Shown here piece by piece: positions 1 through 8,061 of a stretch of DNA of 32,068 nt; position 1 is the first letter of the stretch, and each line of letters opens with the position of its first letter. The DNA is taken from the NCBI GenBank assembly GCA_000333855.2, contig CM007339.1, positions 223,127-255,194 on the forward strand, read 5' to 3'. The notes below the pieces were generated by a model. It searched no databases. It worked only from the letters and a program-made list of their open reading frames with translations, and had not been told where the DNA came from. The position numbers were made by a program, and so were the translations under genes. Source of the stretch: Endotrypanum monterogeii (lineage: Eukaryota > Euglenozoa > Kinetoplastea > Trypanosomatida > Trypanosomatidae).

Positions 1-28
1 CTTTTCGTCGATACGTCCATCAGCTGAC

Positions 29-31
<3 letters not shown>

Positions 32-61
<30 letters not shown>
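32..61. repeat. (TA)n microsatellite
   Basis: Uninterrupted alternating T and A over about 30 bases. Confidence 0.95.
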
Positions 62-62
<1 letters not shown>

Positions 63-398
63 GTATATGCCCATATGCGTATAATTCGTTGGCGTTGCCC
101 CGCTCACTAAAATTTGAACCCTCTTTTGAACGAGAGGGAGTGGGTGCAAGTCAGAACTTAAAGCTGCGTTACTGCGAGCAAGTCTTCTCTCTATTTTCTT
201 TCGTTTTGTTTGTTTTGTGATGTACCTTTGTCCTTTTTTTCCTTCCTCCCTACCCACTCCCTTACGCAGAGAAACGCTGCTCCCCTATCAACAGTGTGTG
301 GACCTTTTTTTGTCTTTGCACGTGAGGTGCAGCGGGCACGCTGGAGAAAGGGGAAGGTGAGGGGAAGAGGGTGAGTGAAAATGTGAAGATCTCTCTTC

Positions 399-439
<41 letters not shown>
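399..439. repeat. (AT)n microsatellite
   Basis: Alternating A and T with one C interruption near 408, followed by a short GT run and another TA run to about 460. Confidence 0.95.
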
Positions 440-441
<2 letters not shown>

Positions 442-1127
442 GTGTGTGTGTATATATAATCCGTGTCTCTGTGTCTAACAAAGGATGGGATGTCCAAGAG
501 AGTTCACGCTTGATGCGCCGGTGTGATTAGCGGCGCTGGGAATCCGTCACCCGAACTCACACTGGAGACTTCTGTTGTAGCCTGGTGTGCCGAAGAGGGG
601 GAGTGTGTGTCTGTGCGTGTGAGACAGGGTGATGAAGGGCTCGGTGACGGTGAGTACGGTGCACGCCACACGGATTGGAAAAGTTGCCAGTGTCCGACAA
701 CACCGAGGATGACAGAGAGGCAGAGTGTGAATAGGGGTCTTGTCGCCCCTCCCCAGATGTGACCGTATATATTGCACAAGTGTAGATCTCTCTTCCCCCC
801 TCCTCCCCCGAAACAAACAAAGAATCATGCAGTAGTCCCTGTCAACTTGTGTTTCATCGAGCAGCATGCACATCTCCTCGAGGGGTGTGCTTCCTGATCC
901 ATTTTTAATTCTCAGCGCTTCTGACCCCTCCTCTTCCTCTCTTCCTTCCCCTCCCCCCCTTCCCCTTGGTCACTTTGGGTGTCCCTCCTCCTCCTGTGAC
1001 CCTGCTGGGCATCGTACACACCTACCTGCATCTACCGCATCGCCATCTGCGTTGCGAACCCACTCAATTGCATAATGCGCACAAATATCGTTGATGTGCA
1101 TTATGTGAAAATTAACGTCGCTGTCTG

Positions 1128-1150
1128 TTTTTTTTTTTTGGGGGGGGGGG
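1128..1150. repeat. T12-G11 homopolymer pair
   Basis: Twelve T followed directly by eleven G. Homopolymers of this length are common indel-error sites, so the exact length should not be trusted. Confidence 0.9.
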
Positions 1151-1860
1151 CTGATCGTGGCAGACTGTGGGCTGCTGGTACACACCACGGAGCTCGGCCC
1201 TCAACAAACACGCACATCCTCTCGCCTTTTGTTCCCCCGGTAGGGTCAAGGGACTCCCATCTCTTTCTGTCACGTTTCTTATTTCAAAGTCGAGCCTCTG
1301 CACCTGACAGCCAGATTTCCATAATTGAAGAAAAAGGTGTCCTAGTCCTCCGCAGGGAGCTGTGCGGGAACACATACACGTGGAAAGATACGCACCTCTT
1401 CACAGTACTGGTGCCGACACACATTCACGAAATTGGCTGAGTCGCCCCACACATCCGCTTGTGCGCGACACCACAGGCCCTTCACGCGCCTGCCCCCTCC
1501 CCCCTTTCTCAGCGTACACTTGTGTTTTACCGTGGCGAGTTGCTTTCACAGCTATATACGCACACGTACAGATATATATATATATATACATACATATAAT
1601 TTATTTGTGTGTATATCTTTCTCTGTGTCAAATATATTTGAAATATCTCCTCTCGCACCCGAGAAAAAGAGAGGAAGAGGGAAGGGGGGTGGTGAGGAGT
1701 AGCGAGGGGAGATCCTCGGGACGTCATTCTGGCTTGTTTGCGTTTGTATTTTTTTTGCTTTGTTGCTTCCTTATTTCCGTCTTTCCCTCGTTGTTTCCGT
1801 AAGCGTGACTGGCGCACCCCTGGTATACCCTCCATCTGGAAGTGGCCTGCTCGTATCGAC

Positions 1861-1894
1861 CTCCCCTCCTCCTTTTTTTTTTCTGCCGTCACAG
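1861..1894 (+). promoter_or_regulatory. candidate spliced-leader acceptor for the 2175 gene
   Basis: A C/T tract containing a ten-T run ends in CACAG, with the AG at 1893-1894. This is the classical trypanosomatid trans-splice acceptor arrangement. I found no ATG between this AG and 2175, so a message spliced here would have 2175 as its first start codon, with a 5' UTR of about 280 bases plus the leader. A weaker AG follows near 1914. The site is inferred, not measured. Confidence 0.5.
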
Positions 1895-2174
1895 TCTCTT
1901 GTCCCTCAGAGTGGTCTCCACAAGTGTTGTACCGGCGCTTCCTCACCTCACGTCTGAGAGGCATCGCTCGACAGACTTTTTCCCTCTCCTCGTGCATACG
2001 AAGCTGGAGCAGCTTGGGGAGGCTCCCGCCGAAATAGACGCACGGTAAGAATCAAAAAAAAAAAAGAGTGAGGTGGCCAGCTCACTAAAAACTTCCGAAA
2101 CAACGAAAGAAAAGGACAGTGTGCTCCCCGGTGGTATTGCTCACTAATATTATTGTCATCATTCTTTTGGCATA

Positions 2175-3707
2175 ATGCTAAAGACAATTCATGTCCTCAG
2201 CGCGCTGCTCGCCCTCGCCACGTGCCTCACCGCGACGACGGTGTTGGCGCAGCAGTCGCTGGAGTGTCCGATGGTGTGGGAGGGTCCGTCACCAACCAAC
2301 GATGTGCTGCAGTGCCTGTCAAACTCAGACCGTATTAAGTCACAGTGGCGCTACTATCTGTTTCCCGGCTTCGCTGTGCTTATCTTCCTCTTCACTATCA
2401 TTGGGCTGCCGATTATGTACCTCTGGCACTGTGGGGCCTGTGGCAAGGGCTGTGGGGAACCGAAAACAGCTGCGGAACGCGATGTCTCGCGCTGCTGTTT
2501 GTGGATGTGGATCGTGATTGCAGTTCTTCTGATGTGCGGTGTGTGTTGTGTGCTGGTACTTGGAGCTGTGATGGTGGAGAAGACAGCTGTCAACATCATC
2601 AATGACGCTGAGTATAGCACTTTTCGGTTCTTCAACGAAACCCGAAGGAATATCACGGACCTGTTGACGAATCACAGCGCGGACCCGCCGACGCCGCCGC
2701 CGGTCGACTTCAGTGAATTTGACGTCGTGAACGATCAGTTTATCATCTATCGCGATCTTTTCCGTCAAAACATTTTGGGGTATTTTCGCCTTGCGACAAT
2801 TGTAGTGTTTTCCGTAGGTGCCTCTGTGATTTCTCTGCTTCTGTTCATGGCGGTCTTCGCGTGCTGCCGTTGCGGCGGGTGTTGTCCGGTTGTATGGAGT
2901 TGCATCTACTTTGTGTTTGCACTGGTGTTTGCACTGCTCGCGGTGATATTCACGCTCCTCGTGTACGTGATGTTCGCCGCCTGCGGTGAGGTGGACCTCC
3001 ACTACAAACGCGCACCTGGCATCTTCCAGTGGTACCTGGTGCCGCTGTGCGAATCGAAATTTGACTTCCGGTCGGTGCGAGCTCAGGTGGCAGCACAAGA
3101 GCAGCAGATCTCTCAGGAGGCCTGTGGACAGCTTCTGAACTACTGCGATAACGATGAGGCGTACCCTCGAGATAAACTTGAGCATATCTTTTTGTGCGGG
3201 AAAGGTATCACCGATAAGACGCAGTGCAATTCGCTGGACGACGTGGTGGACGTCATCTCCGCGACATACGCAAAGCCGATCCTGACGAACACACTGTGTG
3301 TCAACCAGACAGGAATGAAGTATCTGGAAAACTGTACTTTTTTTGCCTGCTCCCAACGATGCAAAGATTACAAGGCACCCGATCTGCCGGCCAAGACACT
3401 AACGACCTTGGTCGTGAAAGCTGTTGGGTTTGCTGCCAACGCGAGCACTGCTCTGTCGTACGTGCACCCCCTTCTGGGCTGTGACTTCATCATCGACAAG
3501 GTGGCCAGCACAATGGAGACACTGGACTATGGTGGTAGCTACACTGCCCAAGCCAAAGGCATTCACAGTTGCTCCGCACTGCGCACGGCCTCTGTGATGC
3601 TGGGCACTGGCTTCTTCGTCGGGGCGCTCATATTTATTTTGGGCGTCTGTGTCATGCACCGTGGTGCCCTCCTGTGGGCAAAAAAGGTGTTCAATGAGGG
3701 TTACTGA
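2175..3707 (+). CDS. five-span, prominin/tweety-like membrane glycoprotein (hypothetical)
   Basis: A 510-residue integral membrane protein, probably at the cell surface or flagellar/endomembrane system. Seen: a cleavable-looking signal peptide (about 1-25, ending VLA before QQ), then hydrophobic spans at about 60-84, 108-132, 205-229, 241-268 and 472-494. If the N-terminus is lumenal, two long loops (133-204 and 269-471) face outside; they hold all six N-glycosylation sequons I find (N154, N159, N166, N377, N386, N422). The second loop has twelve cysteines. Two short cytosolic loops are cysteine-rich (C86, C89, C93, C107, C108; and C230, C231, C233, C236, C237), which suits palmitoylation. 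This five-span order with a cysteine-rich first inner loop is that of prominins; tweety proteins share the span count. Family membership is inferred from architecture, not alignment. It lacks the amastin layout. The start is the first ATG after the candidate splice site and is followed immediately by the signal peptide. No biochemical role can be assigned. Confidence 0.93.
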   Translation: MLKTIHVLSALLALATCLTATTVLAQQSLECPMVWEGPSPTNDVLQCLSNSDRIKSQWRYYLFPGFAVLIFLFTIIGLPIMYLWHCGACGKGCGEPKTAAERDVSRCCLWMWIVIAVLLMCGVCCVLVLGAVMVEKTAVNIINDAEYSTFRFFNETRRNITDLLTNHSADPPTPPPVDFSEFDVVNDQFIIYRDLFRQNILGYFRLATIVVFSVGASVISLLLFMAVFACCRCGGCCPVVWSCIYFVFALVFALLAVIFTLLVYVMFAACGEVDLHYKRAPGIFQWYLVPLCESKFDFRSVRAQVAAQEQQISQEACGQLLNYCDNDEAYPRDKLEHIFLCGKGITDKTQCNSLDDVVDVISATYAKPILTNTLCVNQTGMKYLENCTFFACSQRCKDYKAPDLPAKTLTTLVVKAVGFAANASTALSYVHPLLGCDFIIDKVASTMETLDYGGSYTAQAKGIHSCSALRTASVMLGTGFFVGALIFILGVCVMHRGALLWAKKVFNEGY

Positions 3708-3728
3708 AAAAAAATTTTTTCTGTAACC
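3699..3728 (+). repeat. inverted repeat spanning the stop codon
   Basis: GGTTAC at 3699-3704 pairs with GTAACC at 3723-3728. After one T:T mismatch, G plus six A pairs with six T plus C, leaving a two-base AA loop. The TGA stop at 3705-3707 lies inside the stem. It could form an RNA hairpin at the stop codon/3' UTR junction or a DNA cruciform. It may also be a by-product of A/T homopolymers, although the GGTTAC/GTAACC arms are not low complexity. Confidence 0.7.
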
Positions 3729-4332
3729 GTTAGCCAAAAAAAGGCCCACGGCGCTACAGAGGTGGCAGAGAAACAGAAACAAAAGTTGCTGGAGGGTATG
3801 GAATGTGTGCACAGTGACTTACACCAGTGTGTTTTCAAACTTTTGTCCGGTTAGCACCACCGGACGTGAAGATCAGATAGTATACCTGCACCAGTATATT
3901 TTTATTTCTGCGTGAGAAATACATAGTTTTGATATTTCACGTGTACAAAATGGAAAATTGACTTGGGGCGGATGCTGTATCGCGAATGGGTGTGTTGATG
4001 GGATAGTTTTGCATTCCCCGAGACACATCACTTGCAATCACCTTTAACGACTCAGACAATGCTCAAATTAGCCCTCGGATTTCCATGTAGGTCTTTGGAG
4101 AGTGTCTGTGCACGCACAAGGTCCACTTTTATCCCCCAAAATAAAGTTGTCCTGCATGGGTTATTCATAAACTCGGGCATTGCCAATGCGAAAACGTTCC
4201 TGAGCAGTTTGTAACCTTTTTTTTTTTATCCGCACGATTTTTTTTTTTTTGCGTGTGTTTTCTTTTGTGATAAGAGCGTCTGCTGTTACTCACACACCAG
4301 CCACTGACCTATTCGGTTACATGTATGTATGT

Positions 4333-4352
4333 ACATATATATATATATATAT
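4333..4352. repeat. (AT)10 microsatellite
   Basis: Alternating A and T; the preceding bases are ATGT repeats. Confidence 0.9.
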
Positions 4353-4538
4353 GCGGGTGCGCAGTAATGTGCGAAGGTGGAGGCAGGGGAGGTTTTTTTT
4401 TTTACTGGAAAAAAGGATGATGGATGTGATCGGTGCATACATCCAACTCCACCTTTTTTTTCTTGTATCTCTCCGTGATTCGCTGATGTCGCCTTTTAGT
4501 GGGAGAGTCTTTCCCATATCACTTTATACTTGAACTAA

Positions 4539-4586
4539 ATATATATATATATATATATATATGTGCAGACACATATATATATTTGT

Positions 4587-4618
<32 letters not shown>

Positions 4619-4628
4619 CTGTGTGTGT
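4539..4628. repeat. compound AT / GT microsatellite
   Basis: AT run at 4539-4562, a short unique spacer, a second AT run near 4571-4582, then GT from 4591 to 4628 with a few CT interruptions. Confidence 0.9.
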
Positions 4629-4639
4629 CTATTTCTCTC

Positions 4640-5340
4640 GTGCCATTTTATACTCCACGTACCCCGTCGATCGGACAACGAGCTGCGCCTTGACATGTGC
4701 GTCATATTTGTCTCTGTAGTGGTGAGTCCGTCCCGTTGGTCCTTTTTTGGGACGTACGCAGAGGTGATAAACAGGTTGCTGCTGTCGCTCAGCACTAAGG
4801 TAGGCCCCACTTCTGATTTTCCCTATTCCCAACTCTGCGCCTGCATTGGTGACGCCATAGTCGTCTCGGATAGGCCGCGTAACTCCGTCCAAGTAAGGTG
4901 ATGAGGTATTTCTCATTTGATTGGAAATCCGAAATCGCGAGTGGCTCGCTCTCTTCATAATGAAAATAGGCTTCCGCCAGGATATAGAGTGTAGCGTACC
5001 CCTACTTGTGCATTCGGGACTGGGTTAGGCGCTTCAGTTAGGGGAAATCCCCAGCAGTCCACTGCAGCCCCCTCCAAAACCGGTGGAGATTCTGTTTGAC
5101 AGTCCCGGTGTTGTGCAAGAGAAGCTGGTGATGTTACTGCACGCTCGTTCTGGTGGCGGAAGACTGCATGCACGCCCCAGTCCTTGCGGATCAGGTCTAG
5201 TGTGGGCGCTTGGCTTTCCTTACGACTGGGTACCGGTTCCTGGCACTACGTTTGGGCGGTCGGTACCGCAAGGGATTTGTATATACATAATGATGAGATG
5301 TTTTGATCAACTGCTTACAATAGCGGAACGAATCACGTAG
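4640..5340. other. non-repetitive island in the intergenic region
   Basis: About 700 bases lacking the homopolymers and microsatellites that fill both flanks; composition is balanced and coding-like. A + strand frame is open from 5029 to the TAG ending at 5340, but it has no ATG near its start and no recognised domain. A minus-strand frame of similar size overlaps it. It could be a decayed retroposon of the SIDER type known in Leishmania 3' UTRs, a broken gene fragment, or a conserved UTR element. I could not match it to a SIDER signature by eye, so no class is assigned. Confidence 0.35.
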
Positions 5341-5615
5341 AGAAGAAGGTGGTAGAGAAAAAGAAATAGGGATTTCCTTGCCTTTTTTTTTTGGATGTTG
5401 TTGCAGCTCCAAGTGTACTCCTCCTTACGCGAGTGACCTGAGCTTATATATATGTAGTATTGACCCTCTCACCGGTCCTAATCGTCTCTTCTGATATCCA
5501 TCGCCACGCCCCACTCCTTCCCGCATCCCTCTCGACAGCAGTTCCTGACGAATCATTTACCTTTTTTTTTTTTTTTTACGAGGGCGGATCACGTTGCTTT
5601 AATCCACCTCCAGTT

Positions 5616-5665
5616 TTTTTTTTTTTTTGGTGTGGTTGTGTGTGTGTGTGTGTGTGTGTGTGTGT
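5616..5665. repeat. T-run and (GT)n microsatellite
   Basis: A run of about 15 T is followed by GGTGTGG and an uninterrupted GT repeat at 5637-5665. Confidence 0.9.
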
Positions 5666-6145
5666 CACCACCCACGTGCGCAGTTCCTCTACGCCTCTGT
5701 GTCATATGACTGTACCAGGGCTTTTTGTTTTTTTCTTTCTTTCTTTCTGGTCGTGTGACGCCTACTGTATGCAGCCCTCGATATATAAGCAATGTCCACT
5801 AGGAGAACAAGAAAAGTGATGTTGTGGAGGGGAGGGGGGGGGGCTCGAGTTCATCGGAGTGGCTGATTTTCTTTGTTGTTGCTGCATAGTTGAATCCCAT
5901 GCTTTCTCATAATGCACCCTGTTTACACACACACATACACACACACATATGTATACCGTCATTGCTCTCATTTTTCCCTTTTTTTTCCCCCTCTACAGCC
6001 GCTCCTGTTTTCCATGCTCTGGAGTGTTCACCTGTGCTTTCGATTCTTCTTCCCTCTTCTGTTTTTACCTCCTTTTTCCGTAACGCGTACGTGATGCTGC
6101 AGCAACAGTGCGGTTCGCAGCGCACGGGTAGGCGGGGTTATTAAA

Positions 6146-6166
6146 AGATTTTTTAAAAAAAAATCT
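6146..6166. repeat. A/T-rich perfect inverted repeat
   Basis: AGATTTTTT at 6146-6154 pairs perfectly with AAAAAATCT at 6158-6166 across a three-base AAA loop. It could form a weak hairpin or mark a processing site. Similar A/T palindromic runs occur near 3707-3720 and 29168-29184, so it may be a compositional habit of these intergenic regions. Confidence 0.6.
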
Positions 6167-7023
6167 GTTATTGGTATCGTTTCTTGAACGGTTTTTACTT
6201 TTCTTTTAGAACCCTACTTCACGTGTCCTCTTTTCCTTCCTTCCTTTCGGAGGGGGAGAGGTGGGGGGGGGGGGCGTAAGCGAGGGGAGAGGTAAAGGCG
6301 TAGCTTTACGTGGATGCAAGGCTGTGCTCTGGCGACCCCGCTTCAAAAAGGGGGGGAATAGGTGAGCTTGTAAGCAGAGGTCACAAGACAGTCATCTATA
6401 CACATATGTATATGTGTATTGTGTATGCCCACTCCTTTCTCTCACCAGATTTCGTTTTGTTGCCATTCGTTTCCAGTCCTGTCATCTCCACCCCACACGT
6501 GCAAGCACCACCAGAAGAAGCAAGTGGAGTAAGCACCGGCGTGCGAAACTTGATCTAACAACAAGGCAGGAGGGCGCGATCAAGGGCACAATATAGCTGA
6601 CCATAACCCTCCCCCCTTCCCCCATAATCATCATCACCTCAAGGCTTCTCCCGTGTTTGTTTCATGGGCTGTAGGTACCAGAAGATATGATTTCTGCACG
6701 TACGCTTCAATCTTATGCACCATACACTGACTGTGTCGTTGGTTTTTTTTTTTTGTTTGTTTTGTTTATTACGCGGGTAGAGGCGGCGGAGAGCTTAAAC
6801 GAGGAATTGATGGTTCCCGCAAGGGCAACAAGAAAAAAAGGAGATGAAGCATAAGACAGTCAGATCACGTGCGTCTCTCCTCTAAAGGAACATGTAGGGA
6901 AGATCAGAAGGCGAGGCGAGCGACAGATGCGCACGCTGAAATGTTACTGCTTTTTTTTTTTGGTTCTTCTCGACCCACCTTCTTTTCTTCTTTATAACAT
7001 AGACACGTCTACATATGTATGGG

Positions 7024-7051
<28 letters not shown>
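7024..7051. repeat. (TA)n microsatellite
   Basis: Uninterrupted TA alternation. Confidence 0.95.
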
Positions 7052-7054
<3 letters not shown>

Positions 7055-7750
7055 GTAGTGATGCAACTTCTGTTGCTAGGCGTGTGTGTCTGCATGTGTG
7101 TGATGCTGCGGTTGTCTTTATTGTGCACCTCTCTCATGGGCTAACGGTGCACTCAAGCACAAACTACACCGGAGCATCAAAAGACAATTTTTCCCCTTTT
7201 CCCCTTCCGTCGGCCCCGTCCGTGCCCACCCTTCTATATCCAGCTCAACTCCCAAAAGAAATGAAAGATATGAATGCATGGCCTTAGCAGATCAAATTGA
7301 TGTGTAGCCCTTTTGTTGTTGAAGAAGAGGATTTGTTTTTACCTGACTACGACCACACACATCCGCTCTCGTACCTCACGTCGTGCCTCTTTCTGTGGTT
7401 ACTTTTCTCCCCTCCATCGCGAGGGCTGCACCTCATCAGACGGTCAGCTTGCGCGAGGTCACACAACCACCAAAAAATAACCAATCCTGTGAACATCTGC
7501 ACGTCACGCCTAGAGACAAGCGGAGATGTATACACACCCTGTGACGGAAACGGAAGAAGCTGCGAATATTTTTATGGTGTGTACACTGAACGAGGGATTG
7601 TTCTTTATTGAGGTGCTGGCGTTGCAGTTATGCGAGGAGGGAAGGAGAAAGGTGGGGGGGGGGGCGAGGGAGGGTTAGGGTGCCAAATTTTAATGCTGTA
7701 TTCTCCACTGATCATGTCCAATTGTGGTTCTCCACCTACGAAACTATGGC

Positions 7751-7808
7751 CAATCTCTCTTTCCGTCTTCTTTTTTTTTTCTCTGTTTGTTTCCTTTCGA
7801 TCTCATAG
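7751..7808 (+). promoter_or_regulatory. candidate distal spliced-leader acceptor for the pseudokinase gene
   Basis: A long T/C tract with a ten-T run ends at CATAG, AG at 7807-7808. A message spliced here would carry a 5' UTR of about 250 bases containing the small upstream reading frame at 7968-8030. It competes with a closer candidate acceptor at 8057-8058. Confidence 0.45.
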
Positions 7809-7967
7809 AGCCCCCATTTAACTACACAACCACCCACACACGCATAGACGCGCACTCATTTAGCTCAGCATCAGAAAGCATCACGGCTCGACACACTGGG
7901 AGTGGGAGATCCACAGCAACAAACCACTTCCCCACGTGTGGTGCCCACGATCGCCGCACTGTGCTGC

Positions 7968-8030
7968 ATGGCCCAGTGGACGCCTATTCCCCCTTCCTGC
8001 CTCCACTTTGGCCCTTTCCACACCACATAA
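7968..8030 (+). other. 20-codon upstream open reading frame
   Basis: ATG at 7968 and TAA at 8028-8030, out of frame with the main start at 8062 and ending 31 bases before it. It would be present only in transcripts that use the distal splice acceptor. The predicted peptide begins MAQWTPIPP and resembles nothing known. If translated it would be expected to lower initiation at 8062; this is inference. Confidence 0.35.
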
Positions 8031-8058
8031 CATCCCTCCCCTTTTTTTTTTTACCAAG
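8031..8058 (+). promoter_or_regulatory. candidate proximal spliced-leader acceptor for the pseudokinase gene
   Basis: CATCCCTCCCC plus a run of T leads to ACCAAG, with the AG at 8057-8058. Splicing here would leave only three bases between the leader and the ATG at 8062 and would remove the upstream reading frame at 7968. Confidence 0.45.
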
Positions 8059-8061
8059 GAA

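Larger units (their letters stand above)
1..2174. other. non-coding 5' flank
   Basis: No gene is seen here. The stretch holds TA runs (32-61, 399-439), a T12 tract followed by G11 at 1128-1150, and many C/T-rich tracts. Open frames in it are short, lie on both strands and are made mostly of repeat or homopolymer translation. By trypanosomatid organisation it probably contains the 3' UTR of a gene left of the window, then the 5' UTR of the gene at 2175. The segment at about 500-780 is less repetitive than its surroundings but shows no recognisable product. Confidence 0.7.
3708..8061. other. non-coding region between the membrane protein and pseudokinase genes
   Basis: About 4.35 kb with no gene I can support. 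It should contain the 3' UTR of the membrane-protein gene, then the 5' region of the pseudokinase gene. It is rich in T homopolymers and AT and GT microsatellites. Exceptions are a non-repetitive island at about 4640-5340, a less repetitive stretch at about 6600-6950, and an unassigned 103-codon open frame at 7300-7611. Confidence 0.7.

Noticed and set aside
2340..3356. A 338-codon open frame on the minus strand within the membrane-protein gene.
   Set aside because: It is antisense to a gene with a clear signal peptide and membrane spans, shows no domain, and all credible genes here are on the + strand.
2175..3707. Annotation as an amastin surface protein.
   Set aside because: Amastins are about 200 residues with four spans and a signature cysteine/tryptophan motif; this protein has five spans, 510 residues and no such motif.
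4640..5340. A definite call of SIDER retroposon for the intergenic island.
   Set aside because: I could not verify the 79-base signature or an A-rich end by eye, so only a neutral description is given.
7936..8061. An N-terminal extension of 42 residues on the pseudokinase protein, starting at a GTG.
   Set aside because: The first codon is GTG, not ATG, no in-frame ATG precedes 8062, and the translated extension is simply the polypyrimidine region before a candidate splice site.
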